DNA of 59,119 nt from Prorocentrum cordatum (GCA_963575745.1 CAUYUJ010005718.1:1-59119), one strand, 5' to 3'; positions 1 to 12,480 are shown, counted from the first letter of the stretch. Notes: generated from the sequence alone by a model not told the origin. Numbers and translations: made by a program.

Positions 1-89
1 CATGCGTGCTCCCAGGCGCACCCCTTGATCGAGCCTGCTATGGGGATCTTTACGTCCCGCTATGTAAACCCCCACAATCCTATGCAAAG

Positions 90-490
90 CACGTTGAGGT
101 CGGGCGAACCCTCGAGTGCGCCCGACCCGACCCGACCCGCTTGTTACGGTTCACGCGTGTCAAGTGCACACGCACCATACTTTCATGTCCCGCCCGCCCG
201 ACCCGACCCGCCCGTTAGGGTCCGCCCGACCCGACCCGACCCGCCCGTTAGGGTCCGCCCGCCCGACCCGACCCGACCCGCTTGTTAGGGTTCACGCGTG
301 TCCAGTGCACACGCACCATACTTTAATGTCCCGCCCGCCCGACCCGACCCGCCCGCTAGGGTCCGCCCGACCCGACCCGACCCGCCCGTTAGGGTCCGCC
401 CGCCCGACCCGACCCGACCCGCCCGTTAGTGCCCCGCCCGCCCGACCCGCCCGTTAGGGCCCCGCCCGCCCGACCCGCCCGCTAGGGTAT
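90..490. repeat. GC-rich tandem repeat, 141-bp period with CCCGA/CCCGC sub-repeats
   Basis: The block is built from CCCGACCCGACCCGCCCG runs interrupted by GTTAGGGTCC or CTAGGGTCC. A longer unit carrying ttgttaNggttcacgcgtgt and acgcaccatactt starts near 141 and again near 282, which gives a 141-bp period for about two copies. The TTAGGG-like pieces lie in the opposite orientation to the CCCTAAA motifs further right. The open frames across it are proline/arginine repeats and are not taken as genes. Confidence 0.85.
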
Positions 491-900
491 AACATGAGAG
501 GAGAGATGATCTTTATGTGGGGGTGGAGATGCGGGGGGGATTGATAGCCGCCGCAGGTGGGTGCCTATGCGGGTAGGTATTCTTGGCCTTGCCCTGTTAG
601 ACCCTAAACCCTAAACTGCAAGCCACGGGCGGTGCATCGTCAGAAGCCCGTGGCGCCTGGCCGAGCGATCAGCGAGTCCGCCCATGCGCGCACGCCGCAC
701 CGGCGAAGCGCGTAGCGCTGAGGAGGATGCGCTCCCCCGCGGGGATGCCTTGTGAGTTCTGAGAGATGAATAGAACCCTTAACCCAAAACCCAGCCAGTG
801 GCTTCGCCGCGATTGGTCCCATCCCCTGGGCGCCCTTTCGGCCGTCCGTGGGGCCGCAAACCATATGAAAATACAGCATGCGGCGTCCTTTCGGCTGGCG
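491..900. other. Gene-free stretch with a telomere-like motif
   Basis: No credible coding signal is visible. Positions 601-615 hold two CCCTAAA units followed by ctgcaag. A decayed relative (accc-ttaaccc-aaaaccc) lies at about 776-793. Apart from this I see nothing recognisable here. Confidence 0.6.
601..615. repeat. Interstitial telomere-like motif (CCCTAAA)2
   Basis: The sequence reads accctaaaccctaaactgcaag. CCCTAAA is the C-strand of the TTTAGGG telomere repeat used by plants and reported for dinoflagellates. Two similar islands lie near 2871-2886 and 3018-3033; the first and third are followed by ctgcag/ctgcaag, so these are dispersed copies and not a terminal array. Confidence 0.7.
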
Positions 901-1430
901 CACGCTCCAAGTGCTCCCAAGCGCTCCCAGGCGCTCCCAGGCGCCCCCAAGCGTTCCCAAGCGCTCCCAGGCGCTCCCAAGCGCCCCAAGCGCTCCCAGG
1001 CGCTCCCAGGCGCTCCCAAGCGTTCCCAAGCGCTCCCCAGCGCTCCCAAGCGTTCCCAAGCGCTCCCAAGCGCTCCCCGGCGCTTTCGGCACGCTCCCAA
1101 GCGCTCCCAAGCGCTCCCAGGCGCATGGCGCTCCCAGGCGCTCTCAGGCGCTCCCGGCACGCTCCCAGGCGCTCCCAGGCGCTCCCTGGCGCTCCCAAGC
1201 GCTCCCAGGTACTCCCAAGCGCTCCCTGCACGCTCCCAAGCGCTCCCAGCTTGCTCAGGCGCTTCCTGCGCGCTCCCACGCGCTCCCAGGCGCTCCGGCG
1301 CGCTCCCAGGCGCTCCCGGCACGCTCCCAGCACGCTCCCTATCCCAGGCGTTCCCATGCGGTCCCAAGCGCTCCCAAGCTCCCACAGGTGGTCCCAAGCT
1401 CCCCGGCGTTCCCAGGCGCGCTTAAGAAGT
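898..1430. repeat. 10-bp tandem repeat GCGCTCCCAR
   Basis: About 50 imperfect copies of gcgctcccaa/gcgctcccag run head to tail, with variants such as gcgttcccaa and gcgcccccaa. Long open frames on both strands here read as short-period peptide repeats (ALGSAWERLG on one strand, SQALPGAPKR on the other), an artefact of the repeat. Copies decay towards the right end. Confidence 0.9.
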
Positions 1431-1504
1431 CCAAGCGGTCCCATGGCGCTCCCTACCGTTTTCATGCATTCGCAAGCACTCGGCAGCGCTCCCTGGCGGC
1501 GCTT

Positions 1505-2240
1505 CCCGGCGCTTCCCCGCAATGCAGGTGCTGCCGCAGCCACGCGCGCGCATCGTAGCGAGGGGGTGCCAGACCCACCCCCTCGCGCTCCCTCTCCAGC
1601 CATGCGACATTCGCGCCGAAGGCGGCTGCGTCGACAATGCAATCGCTTCAGCGGGGGCGACGCCAACGGTCCTGCCCAATGGACAACCCACGGCCCGCAC
1701 TCGCGGTGCACTCTGCGTGTCCTGTCACGCTCCCAGACGCTCCCACGTGCTTCCATCCTGGGGAAACCTCGAGGCGCTCTCTCAGCGCTCCCAGAGAGCT
1801 CTCCCAAGGCATTCCAAGAGGTCTGCCATGGAGGTGCTGCAGCAGCCATGCACGCGCATCGTAGCGAGGGGGTGCCAGACCCACCCCCTCGCGCTCCCCC
1901 TTCCAGCCATGCGAAATTCGCGCCGAAGGCGGCTGCGTCGACAATGCAATCGCTTCAGCGGGGGCGACGCCAACGGTCAAGCCCAACGGGCAATTCACGG
2001 CTCGCGCTCGCGGTGCACTCTGCGTGTCCTGTCGCGCTCCCAGACGCTCCCACGTGCTTCCATCCTGGGGAAAGGTCGAGGCGCTCCCCCAGCGCTCCCA
2101 GAGAGCTCCCCCAAGGCATTCCAGGGGGTCTGCCATGGACGTGCTGCCGCAGCCATGCGCGCGCATCGTAGCGAGGGGGTGCCAGACCCACCCCCTCGCG
2201 CTCCTCCCCCCGCCTTCCGAAGCTCGCGTCGACAGCGTCT
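1505..2240. repeat. About 306-bp tandem repeat, roughly 2.3 copies
   Basis: The landmark catcgtagcgagggggtgcc occurs at about 1551, 1857 and 2164, which gives periods of 306 and 307. Each copy also carries gccgaaggcggctgcgtcga, ctctgcgtgtcctgtc and a cgctcccagacgctcccacgtgcttcc segment. The last segment resembles the 10-bp repeat to the left and suggests common origin. No gene is supported. Confidence 0.85.
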
Positions 2241-3249
2241 GCGTCGATGATTGCAATCGCTTCAGCGGGGGCGACCTCAAAGCCAGAGCCGCGGGTGAAA
2301 ACAACTGCCGCGTGCGTCGCTTTCAGCGAGGAGCCCGACGGCGCGGCCACTCGCTCGAGGCCCACGGGGGCCCATGGGATTGCCGCGCCAGCGCCCCGCA
2401 GCGCTGCTTTCCAACGCCGAAGGCAAATGCGGACCCCTGTGGATCTGCTGCGCCAGCAGCAGCCGTCTACGACGGCGGCTGCAAGGGCAGCCAAGCCAAC
2501 GGCAAAAGCCAAGGGCCTACTGGAACCAGGGGCAATGCTGCGTCTGCGACAGGCCAACGCCGTAACTCAAAACCTAATGCGGCGACGCCTGGCCTTGAGG
2601 CCTCTCCTGTGCCTTCTGATTGCAATGCGCACCCGCAGGAGAAGAATCCGTCCTTCGGCAAAGCCATGCGCCAACTGGGAGCCAGCCGAATGCAGCTAAA
2701 CCCACGGCAAAGATTGTTGGCCATGCGACGACGCTGGCTCTTGCGCCCGCGCAAAGCGCTTTGCGCGCGCACCAAGAACGTTATGCCAAAACCGCGTTGT
2801 CGTGCTCCCCGCGGAATGTTCGCATTCGCACACAACACGAAAGCCCCCTTTGATAGGGGGTTGGGGGGAGAAACCCTAAACCCTAAAAGGCTTCACTCTG
2901 GGTGGTCTGGGGCGGGAGTGCAAGTTCATAGCGCGCGCGGCTTGGGCAGCGATCCCCCCCCAACAACCTTGATGCGGGGGGGATCGCAGCCAGCGCGCGC
3001 ATGCGCCCATGCAGGCCCTGAACCCTAAACCCTAAACTGCAGGCGCGGACCTGGGGGCGCGCACCGCCACGCCTGTAAGGATCTGCTAGTGAGAGCGAGC
3101 TGCAAGTCGTCGAGCTCACCGCGACCATAGGCCTGCCGGCCCGAGGCGGTGCTTCGCTTGCAAAATGATAACCCCTAACCCTCGGCCGGATGCTCGGAAC
3201 CACCGCTCTGCTTTTCGCCCAGAGCTCTCCAGAGCGTTCCCCCAGAGCA
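2241..3249. other. GC-rich non-coding stretch with two telomere-like islands
   Basis: There is no convincing coding sequence. CCCTAAA pairs occur at about 2872-2885 and 3019-3032, with a weaker cccctaaccct near 3172-3182. The DNA drops in GC content to the right, where the satellite array begins. Confidence 0.6.
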
Positions 3250-3306
3250 CTGGGCGCCGGCGGTAAACCGTCAACCTGGTTACCGCCGGGGACCTCGTAG
3301 AGCTCT
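3250..3306. repeat. Hairpin element copy 1
   Basis: Core ctgggcgccggcggtaaacc then ggttaccgccggg; GGCGGTAA pairs with TTACCGCC around a short loop. It ends in acctcgtagagctc, a variant of the usual actcgtagagcttcc end. Confidence 0.85.
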
Positions 3307-4747
3307 TTTCTTGCCCAGCTCCTCGGAACACGTGAAGCAAGCTTAAGCGAGAGCCAAAAAACTCTAAAAAATCGATCGAATACAAATAGTTTTGCGGACT
3401 TAGCTCGAGAAGCAGACTCTGTTCAGAGCTCTAGATGCTTCAGCCAAACGCCCTTGATGATTCTGTATCGGTTTCTGTGCGTACCACCTCTGTAGCTGTG
3501 CTACAGCTAGAGTTAAGTGCAGAATACCGACAGCGCCTCTAAAGAGAACTTGAGAAATACGAATAGTGTTGTGGACCTAGCTCGACTAGCAGAACGAGTT
3601 CAGGCCTCTCGATGCAACATACGCAAGCGCCTGGTGATACTGAATCAGTTTATGTGCGTACCAGCTCTGTAGCTCCTCTGAATCTTGAGTTGAGTACAGA
3701 AAACCGGCATCACTGGTGAAGATGACTTGTACGGACCTAGCTCGAGTAGCAGACCGAGTTCAGGCCTCTGGATGCAACAGGCGAACGCGCCTGATCATTC
3801 TGAATCGGTTCTGTAAGCATCAGCTCTGTAGCTCTCGTACTCTCGAGTTAAGTACAGAAAACCGTGAACGCGTGTCAAGATGACTCGGACCGCAGTTGGT
3901 TCCAGCAAGTCTTTTGATAGTAATATTGCAGCTACGGACCTGAGAAGTTGACTGGCAGACGCGGCATAACCCACTACACGTGAGAAAAATACCGGCTCTC
4001 AAAATGAATTGTCAAATATCTTTCAAATCAAAGCAAAACCGACCCAAGGTTATCACATTGTCTCTTTTGGTCGGGTCGGCCAACTAGCTCCACCCCGCGC
4101 CGGAATTCCTCCAGCTCATCGACGCCGAAGAGCTCTACGAGGTATTTTTTGGACTGCCAACGCGAAGTCGGTCCCTGGCTTCGCTCGGGAGAATTTTTCG
4201 ACGGAATGAACTAAGAATTTGTAAGGTAACTTCTGTAATGCCAAGCTTCGTCGCTCTGCGCAAATAGCAGCCCAAACGAATTGTTAGAACTGCAAAATCG
4301 GCTGAGCCAGGCCGCGGAAGGTATGATCGCGTCCCTTTTCGACATGTCGCCAACTAGCTCCACCCTGTCGCCGAATTCCTCTAGCTCTTCTACCATCAGA
4401 GCTCTACGAGGCACTAGAAGTGCAAGCAGACGCCTGAGAGAACTAGAAGTGCAAGCAGATAGCTTCTGATGGCATGTTCTGCAAAACTGGAAAATTGCAT
4501 TTTTGGACTGCCAACGCTCAGTCGGTCCCTGGCTTCGCTCGGGAGAATTTTCGACGGAATGAACTAAGAATTTGTGAGGTAACTTCTGTAATGCCAAGCT
4601 TCGCTCTGCGCAAACAGCAGCCCAAACGAATTGTTAGAACTGCAAAATCGGCTGAGACAGGCCGCGGAAGGTATGATCGCGTTCCTTTTCGACATTTCGC
4701 CAACTAGCTCCACCCTGTCGCCGAATTCCTCCAGCTCTTCTACCATC

Positions 4748-4803
4748 ACTGGCGCCGGCGGTAAACCGTCAACCTGGTCACCGCCGGGAACCTCGTAGAG
4801 CTC
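4748..4803. repeat. Hairpin element copy 2
   Basis: The left arm is GGCGGTAA but the right arm is TCACCGCC, leaving one A/C mismatch. This is an intermediate between the common form and copy 12. The end is cctcgtagagctc. Confidence 0.8.
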
Positions 4804-5062
4804 ATCTCACGCGTAAGAGTGCCTGGAAGCATTTCTCGAAAAAAAGAAAAATTGAGTTTTTTGTGTCGACATGAAGATGGTTCCTCCAAGTGTTTTGATA
4901 GTAAAAGTGCGTCTAGAGAGCTCATACTAAGAGAGAGAAGCCCTCATAGTCGTTTACAGGTGCGAAAAATCTGTTTTCTCAAAATAAATTGTCAAATATC
5001 TTTCAAAAAATTGCAAAACCACCCAAAAGTTATCACTTTGTCCTTTCTCGCCGGGTCGACCA

Positions 5063-5123
5063 ACTGGGCGCCGGCGGTAAACCGTCAACCTTTCTTACCG
5101 CCGGGGGACTCGTAGAGCTTCCT
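5063..5123. repeat. Hairpin element copy 3
   Basis: Full-length copy with GGCGGTAA / TTACCGCC arms, a tttc loop variant and the actcgtagagcttcct end. Confidence 0.85.
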
Positions 5124-6208
5124 GACAATATATACTGTGGGAAAAAACTCCAAAGAACGACTATTTTTAAGCCCAAGCGATTTTAGAGCTCTGAAGATAA
5201 CGCTGTCAAAACAACAAACAGTTTCGCAACCCAGTTCGAGTATCAAACCGAGTTCAGACCTCTCAATGCGACAGGCGGGCGCGTCTGATGTCTGCGAATC
5301 CACTCATGTGATTCCCGGCCCTGAAGCCACCCTACAGCCCGAGTTAAGTGCAGAAAACCGACAGTATCGACTCGAATAATATAATAGTTTTGCGAACCTA
5401 GTTCGAGCAGCAGATCGAGTTCAGAGCTCTGGAATCGATCGGAAGACGCGCCTGATGTGTGAAAATCGATATATACGACCCGCAGCACTGTAGCCCTCCC
5501 AAAGCACGAGTTGGGTGCAGAAAATTGAGAGCACGTCTCAAGATTATTCGGACAATACGAATAGTTTCGCGAACATAGCTCGGGCAGCAGGCCGATTTCA
5601 GAGCTCTTGAATCGATAGACGAACGCGACTGATGATTTCCCATCGACGTCTGTCACAATTAGCCCTGTAGCTGCCCTAGAGCGAGTTAAGTTCAGAAAAC
5701 CGAGAGCGTCTATCAAGATCACTCGACTAATACGAATAGGTTTGCGGACCTAGCTCGGCTAGCAGACCGAGTTCAGACCTCTGGATTCAACAGGCGAACG
5801 CGCGTGATGATTCTGAATGCGATAGCTGTGCTTACCAGCTCTGTAGCTGCTCGACAGCTCGAGTTAAGTACAGAAAACCGAGAGCGTCTATGAAGATGAC
5901 TCGAATAATACGAATAGCTTTGCGGACCTAGCTCGGCTAGCAGACCGAGTTCAGACCTCTGGATTCGACAGGCGGACGCGCATGATAATTCTGAACGCGA
6001 TAGCTGTGCTTACCAGCTCTGTAGCTGCCCTACAGCTCGAGTTAAGTACAAAATACCGACAGCGCGTATCAAGATGACTCGAAACGGTCGTTCCCGCCGG
6101 GACGCTTTTTCGCCTTCAAAGTTACCCGATCGAGCTGAGATCAAGATGGCGAGCGGGAATAAGATCGAATATCACGGGAAAAAATACTAGAGCTCCAACG
6201 AATTGTCA

Positions 6209-6269
6209 ACTGGGCGCCGGCGGTAAACCGTCAACCTTTCTTACCGCCGGGGGACTCGTAGAGCTTCCT
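6209..6269. repeat. Hairpin element copy 4
   Basis: Full-length copy nearly identical to copy 3. It interrupts the sequence aacgaattgtcaa, which continues in other repeat tails, so it looks like a discrete insertion. Confidence 0.85.
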
Positions 6270-6832
6270 GACAATGTATAGCGTAGGAAAAAACTCGAAG
6301 GAACGACTAGTTTTTCAGCCCAAGCGATTTGAGACCTCTCAAGATAACCCTAAGAAAAACAAACAGTTTCGCAACCCAGCTCGAGTATCAAACCGAGTTC
6401 CGACCTCTGAATGCGACAGGCGGGCGCGTCTGATGTCTGCGAATCCACTCATGTGATTCCCAGCCTGCAGCCCCCTACAGCCCGAGTTATGTGCAGAAAA
6501 CCGACAGTATCGACTCGAATAATAGAATAGTTTCGCGGACCTAGTTCGAGCAGCAGACCGAGTTCTGAGCTCTGGAATCGACCGCGAGACGCGCCTGATG
6601 TGTGCAAATCGATATCTGTGACCCGCAGCACTGTAGCCCTCCCCCAGCACGAGTTTAGTACAGAAAATTGAGAGCACTTCTCAAGATTACTAGAGCTCCA
6701 ACGAATTGTCAAATTTCGAGAACAAAATTTTAAACCGACCAAAAGTCACCAAAAGGTCCGTCGAGATTTTTCTTGCCAACTAGCTCTCCAGCGCTCCGGA
6801 ATTACTCTTAAGCTTCCAGCAATAACTTGCTA

Positions 6833-6911
6833 AGGGAAGCTCTACGAGTTACTGGGCGCCGGCGGTAAACCGTCAACCTTTCTTACCGCCGGGGGACTGG
6901 TAGAGCTTCCT
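6833..6911. repeat. Hairpin element copy 5 with outer inverted arms
   Basis: Here ggaagctctacgagtt on the left is complementary to the element end (actggtagagcttcc, one mismatch). The outer arms thus enclose the inner GGCGGTAA/TTACCGCC stem, making a ~75-bp imperfect palindrome. Confidence 0.8.
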
Positions 6912-7172
6912 GACAGTATATAGTGTGAAAAAACATCCAAAGAACGACTAGTTTTTCAGCCCAAGCGATTTCAGACCTCTCAAGATGACTCTAACCAAAA
7001 AGAAACAGTTTCGTAACCCAGTTCGAGTATCGAACCGAGCTCAGACCTCTGAATGCGACAGGCGGGCGCGTCTCATGTCTGCGAATCCACTCATGTCATT
7101 CCCAGCCCTGCAGCTCCCTAGAGCCCGAGTTAAGTGCAGAAAACCGACAGTATCGACTCGAATAATAGAATA

Positions 7173-7233
7173 ACTGGGCGCCGGCGGTAAACCGTCAACC
7201 CTGGTTACCGCCGGGGGACTCGTAGAGCTTCCT
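7173..7233. repeat. Hairpin element copy 6
   Basis: Full-length copy inserted directly within a monomer (gaataatagaata / cctaactcgact). Confidence 0.85.
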
Positions 7234-8353
7234 AACTCGACTGAAGTTGAGAAAACAGACAGCACTTACCAACAATCTGACTTATAGTGAATAGTTTTTG
7301 ACCTCTAAATGCGACAGACGGACGCGTCTGATGTCTGCGAATCGACGCCTGTCATTACCAGCCCTGCAGCCCCCCTACAGCCCGAATTAAGTGCAGAAAC
7401 CCGACCTCTCAGAATGACTCGAACAATAGGAATAGTTTCGCGGACCTAGTTCGGGCAGCAGACAGAGTTCAGAGCTCTGTATTCGACATGCGGACGCGCC
7501 TGATGTCTTCAAATCGATCCCAGTGATAACCAGCCATGCAGCCCTCCTACAGCCCGAGTTAAGTCCAGATAACCGACATTATTTCGCAAGCGACTCGAAC
7601 GATACGAATAGTTTCGCGATTCTAGATCAGGCAGCAGGCCGAGTTCAGAGCTCTGGAGTCGACAAACAAACGCAACTGATGATTCTGAATTGATGCCTCT
7701 GCATATCAGCTCTGTAGCTGTCCTACAGCTCGAGTTGAGTGCAGAAAACCGAGCGTTTCTGAAAAATTACTCGAATAATACGAACAGGTTTGTGACCCTA
7801 GCTCGGCTAGCAGACCGAGTTCAGACCTCTGGATTCAACAGGCGAACGCGCCTGATCATTCTGCATACATTAGCTGTGCTGATCAGCTCTGTAGCTGTCC
7901 TGAAGCTCGAGTTATGTTCAGAAAACCGTCAGCGCACATCGAGATGACTCAAAACGGCCAATCCGGTCACAGTGCTTTTCGATAGTAATATTCACCCGAT
8001 CGAGCTGAGATCAAGATGGCGAGCGGGAATAAGATCGAATATCACGGGAAAAAATATTAGAGCTCTAACGAATGTTCAAATTTTGAGAACAAAATTTTCA
8101 ACCGAGCAAAAGTTGTCAAAAGTTCAGTCGAGATTTTTCGAGCCAACTAGCTGTGGGGCGCGCCGGAATTACTCTTAGCTTCCAGCAATAACTTGCTAAG
8201 GGAAGCTCTACGAGTCATTTCGCGGACCTAGTTCGAGCAGCAGACCGAGTTCCGAGCTCTGGAATCGACGGAAAGACGCGCCTCATGTATGCAATCTGTG
8301 ACCCGCAGCAGTGGCCCTCCCCCAGCACGCGTTGAGTGCAGAAAGTTGAGAGC

Positions 8354-8414
8354 ACTGGGCGCCGGCGGTAAACCGTCAACCTTGGTTACCGCCGGGAAAC
8401 TCGTAGAGCTTCCT
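8354..8414. repeat. Hairpin element copy 7
   Basis: Full-length copy with the tggttaccgccggg right arm and the aaactcgtagagcttcct end. Confidence 0.85.
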
Positions 8415-9362
8415 AACTCGACTTAAGTTGAGAAAACAGACAGCACTTACCAACAATCTGATTGATAGTGAATAGGTTTTTACCTCTGAATGCGACAGAC
8501 GGACGCGTCTGATGTCTGCGAATCGACTCCTGTCATTACCAGCCCTGCAGCCCCCCTACAGCTCGAGTTAAGTGCAGAAACCCGACAGCACCTCTCAGGA
8601 TGACTCGAACAATAGGAATAGGTTCGCGGACCTAGTTCGGGCAGCAGACAAAGTTCAGAGCTCTGTATTCGACAGGCGGACGCGCCTGATGTCTTCAAAT
8701 CGATTCCAGTGATTACCAGCCATGCAGCCCCCCTACAGCCCGAGTTAAGTCCAGACCAGATAACAGACATTATCTCCGAAGCGACTCGAACGATACAAAT
8801 AGTTTCGCGATTCTAGATCGGGCAGCCGGCCGAGTTCCGAGCTCTGGAGTCGACAGACAAAGGCAACTGATGATTCTGAATTGCTGCCCCTGCATATCAG
8901 CTCTGTAGCTGTCCTACAGCTCGAGTTGAGTACAGAAAACCGATAGTTTCTGTCAGTATTACTCGAATAATACGAACAGGTTGGTGACCCTAGCTCGGCT
9001 AGCAGATCGAGTTCAGATCTCTGCTTTCAACAGGCGAACGCGCCTCATCATTCTGCATGCATTAGCTGTACTTACCAGCTCTGTAGCTGCCCTGAAGCTC
9101 GAGTTATGTTCAGAAAACCGTCAGCGCACATCAAGATGACTCAAAACGGCCAATCCGGTCACAGTGCTTTTCGATAATAATATTCACCCGATCGAGCTGA
9201 GATCAAGATGGCGAGCGGGAATAAGATCGAATATCACGGGAAAAAATACTAGAGCTCTAACGAATGTTCAAATTTTGAAAACAAAATTTTGAACCGAGCA
9301 AAAGTTGTCAAAAGTTCAGTCGAGATTTTTCGAGCCAACTAGCTGTGGGGCGCGCCGGAATT

Positions 9363-9423
9363 ACTGGGCGCCGGCGGTAAACCGTCAACCTTGGTTACCG
9401 CCGGGGGACTCGTAGAGCTTCCT
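9363..9423. repeat. Hairpin element copy 8
   Basis: Full-length copy directly after ccggaatt, where other copies carry the second hairpin (cttagcttcc...) in between. Confidence 0.85.
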
Positions 9424-10361
9424 AACTCGACTTAAGTTGGGAAACAGACAGCACTTACCAAAAATCTGACTTATAGTGAATAATTTTTGAGCTCTAAATG
9501 CGACAGACGAACGCGTCTGATGTCTGCGAGTCGACTCCTGTCATTACCAGCCCTGCAGCCAGCCTACAGCCCGAGTTAAGTGCAGAAACCCGACAACATC
9601 TCTCAGAATGACTTGAACAATAGGAATAGTTTCGCGGACCTAGTTCGGGCAGCAGACAGAGTTCAGAGCTCTGTATTCGACATGCGGACGCGCCTGATGT
9701 CTTCAAATCGATCCCAGTGATTACCAGTCATGCAGCCCCCCTACAGCCCGAGTTAAGTCCAGATAACCGGCATTATCTCGCAAGTAACTCGAACGATACG
9801 AATAGTTTCGCGAGTCTAGATCAGGCAGCAGGCCGAGTTCAGCGCTCTGGAGTCGACAAACAAACGCAACTGATGATTCTGAATTGGTGCCTCTGGATAT
9901 CAACTCTGTAGCTGTCCTACAGCTCGAATTAAGTGCAGAAAACCGAGCGTTTCTGTCAAAATGACTCGAATAATACGAACAGGTTTGTGACCCTAGCTCG
10001 GCTAGCAGACCGAGTTCAGACCTCTGGATTCAACAGGCGAACGCGCCTGATCATTCTGCATACATTAGCTGTGCTTACCAGCTCTGTAGCTGTCCTAAAG
10101 CTCGAGTTATCTTCAGAAAACCGTTAGCGCACATCAAGATGACTCAAAACGGCCAATCCGGTCACAGTGCTTTTCGATAATAATATTCACCCGATCGAGC
10201 TGAGATCAAGATGGCGAGCGGGAATAAGATCGAATATCACGGGAAAAAAAACTAGAGCTCAAACGAATGTTCAAATTTTGAGAACAAAATTTTCAACCGA
10301 GCAAAAGTTGTCAAAAGTTCAGTCGAGATTTTTCGAGCCAACTAGCTGTGGGGCGCGCCGG

Positions 10362-10518
10362 AATTACTCTTAGCTTCCAGCAATAACTTGCTAAGGGAAG
10401 CTCTACGAGTTACTCTTAGCTTCCAGCAATAACTTGCTAAGGGAAGCTCTACGAGTCACTGGGCGCCGGCGGTAAACCGTCAACCTTGGTTACCGCCGGG
10501 GGACTCGTAGAGCTTCCT
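10362..10518. repeat. Two copies of the second hairpin followed by hairpin element copy 9
   Basis: The segment ttactcttagcttccagcaa...ggaagctctacgagt is directly duplicated (about 10366-10412 and 10412-10457), then followed by the GGCGGTAA/TTACCGCC element at 10458-10518. Within each small unit, cttagc pairs with gctaag and agcttcc pairs with ggaagct. Confidence 0.85.
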
Positions 10519-11506
10519 AACTCGACTTAAGTTGAGGAAACAGACAGCACTTACCAACAATCTGCCTTATAGTGAATAGTTTTTGACCTCTGAATGCGAC
10601 AGACGGACGCGTCTGATGTCTGCGAATCGACTCCTGCCATTACCAGCCCTGCAGCCAGCCTACAGCCCGAGTTAAGTGCAGAAACCCGACAGCACCTCTC
10701 AGGATGACTCGAACAATAGAAATAGTTTCGCGGACCTAGTTCGGGCAGTAGACAGAGTTCAGAGCTGTGTATTCGACATGCGGACGCGTCTGATGCCTTG
10801 AAATCGATCCCAGTGATTACCAGCCATGCGGACACCCTACAGCCCGAGTCAAGTCCAGATAACCGACATTATCTTGCAAGCGACTCGCACGATACGAATA
10901 GTTTCGCGATTCTAGATCGGGCAGCAGGCCGAGTTCAGAGCTCTGGAGTCGACAGACAAACGCAACTGATGATTCTGAATTGATACCTGTGCATATCAGC
11001 TCTGTAGCTGTCCTACAGCTCGAGTTAAGTGCAGAAAACCGAGCGTTTCTGTCAAAATGACTCGAATAATACGAACAGGTTTGTGGCCATAGCTCGGCTA
11101 GCAGACCGAGTTCAGACCTCTGGATTCAACAGGCGAACGCGCTTGATCATTCTGCATGCATTAGCTGTGCTTACCGGCTCTGTAGCTGCCCTAGAGCTCG
11201 AGTTATGTTCAGAAACCGTCAGCGCATATCAAGATGACTCAAAACGGCCGATCCCGCCACAGTGCTTTTCGATAGTAATATTCACCCGATCGAGCTGAGA
11301 TCAAGATGGCGAGCGGGAATAAGATCGAATATCACGGGAAAAAATACTAGAGCTCTAACGAATGTTCAAATTTCGAGAACATAATTTTCAACCGAGCAAA
11401 AGTTGTCAAAAGTTCAGTTCTTTTTTTCCGAGCCAACTAGCTGTGGGGCGCGCCGGAATTACTCTTAGCTTCCAGCAATAACTTGCGAAGGAAAGCTCTA
11501 CGAGTT

Positions 11507-11567
11507 ACTGGGCGCCGGCGGTAAACCGTCAACCTTGGTTACCGCCGGGGGACTCGTAGAGCTTCCT
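11507..11567. repeat. Hairpin element copy 10
   Basis: Full-length copy preceded by a diverged second hairpin (cttgcgaaggaaagctctacgag). Confidence 0.85.
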
Positions 11568-12419
11568 AACTCGACTTAAGTTGAGAAAACAAACAGCACT
11601 TACCAAGAATCTCACTCATAGTGAATAGTTTTTGACCTCTGAATGCGACAGACGGACGCGTATGATGTCTGCGAATCGACTCCTGTCATTACCAGCCCTG
11701 CAGCCCCCCTACAGCCCGAGTTAAGTGCAGAAAATCGACAGCACCTCTCAGGATGACTCGAACAGTAGGAATAGTTTCGCGGAGCTAGTTCGGGCAGCAG
11801 ACAGAGTTCAGAGCTCTGTGTTCGACAGGCGGACGTGCCTGATGTCTTCAAATCGATTCCAGAAATGACCAGCCATGCAGCCCCCCTACAGCCCAAGTTA
11901 AGTCCAGATAACCGACATTATGTCGCAAGCAACTCGAACGATACGAATAGTTTCGCAATTCTAGATCGGGCAACAGGCCGAGTTCAGAGCTCTGGAGTCG
12001 ACAGACAAACGCAACTGATGATTCTGAATTGGTATGTGTAAATATCAGCTCTGTAGTTGTCCTACAGCTCGAGTTAAGTGCAGAAAACCGAGAGTTTCTG
12101 TCAAGATCACTCGAATAATACGAACAGGTGTGTGGCCCTAGCTCGGCTAGCAGACCGAGTTGAGATGTCTGGATTCAACAGGCAAGCGCGCCTGATCATT
12201 CTGCATGCATTATCTGTGCTTACCAGCTCTGTAGCTGCCCTGGAGCTCGAGTTATGTTCAGAAAACCGTCAGCGCATATCAAGATAACTCAAAACGGCCG
12301 ATCCCGCCACAGTGCTTTTCGATAATAATATTCACCCGATCGGGCTGAGATCGAGATGGCGAGCGGGAATAAGATCGAATATCACGGGAAAAAATACTAG
12401 AGCTCTAACGAATGTTCAA

Positions 12420-12480
12420 ACTGGGCGCCGGCGGTAAACCGTCAACCTTTCTTACCGCCGGGGGACTCGTAGAGCTTCCT
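12420..12480. repeat. Hairpin element copy 11
   Basis: Full-length copy. It truncates the usual tail right after ctaacgaatgttcaa. Confidence 0.85.

Noticed and set aside
779-2171. Several 200-450-residue frames with ALGSAWERLG or SQALPGAPKR repeats on both strands
   Set aside because: They follow the 10-bp repeat in every frame and strand, with no independent support.
7690-12287. Recurring 60-95-residue frames (e.g. TSSVAALELELCSENR) in the satellite
   Set aside because: They repeat with the monomer, are broken by the same stops, and have no domain. Satellite read as protein.
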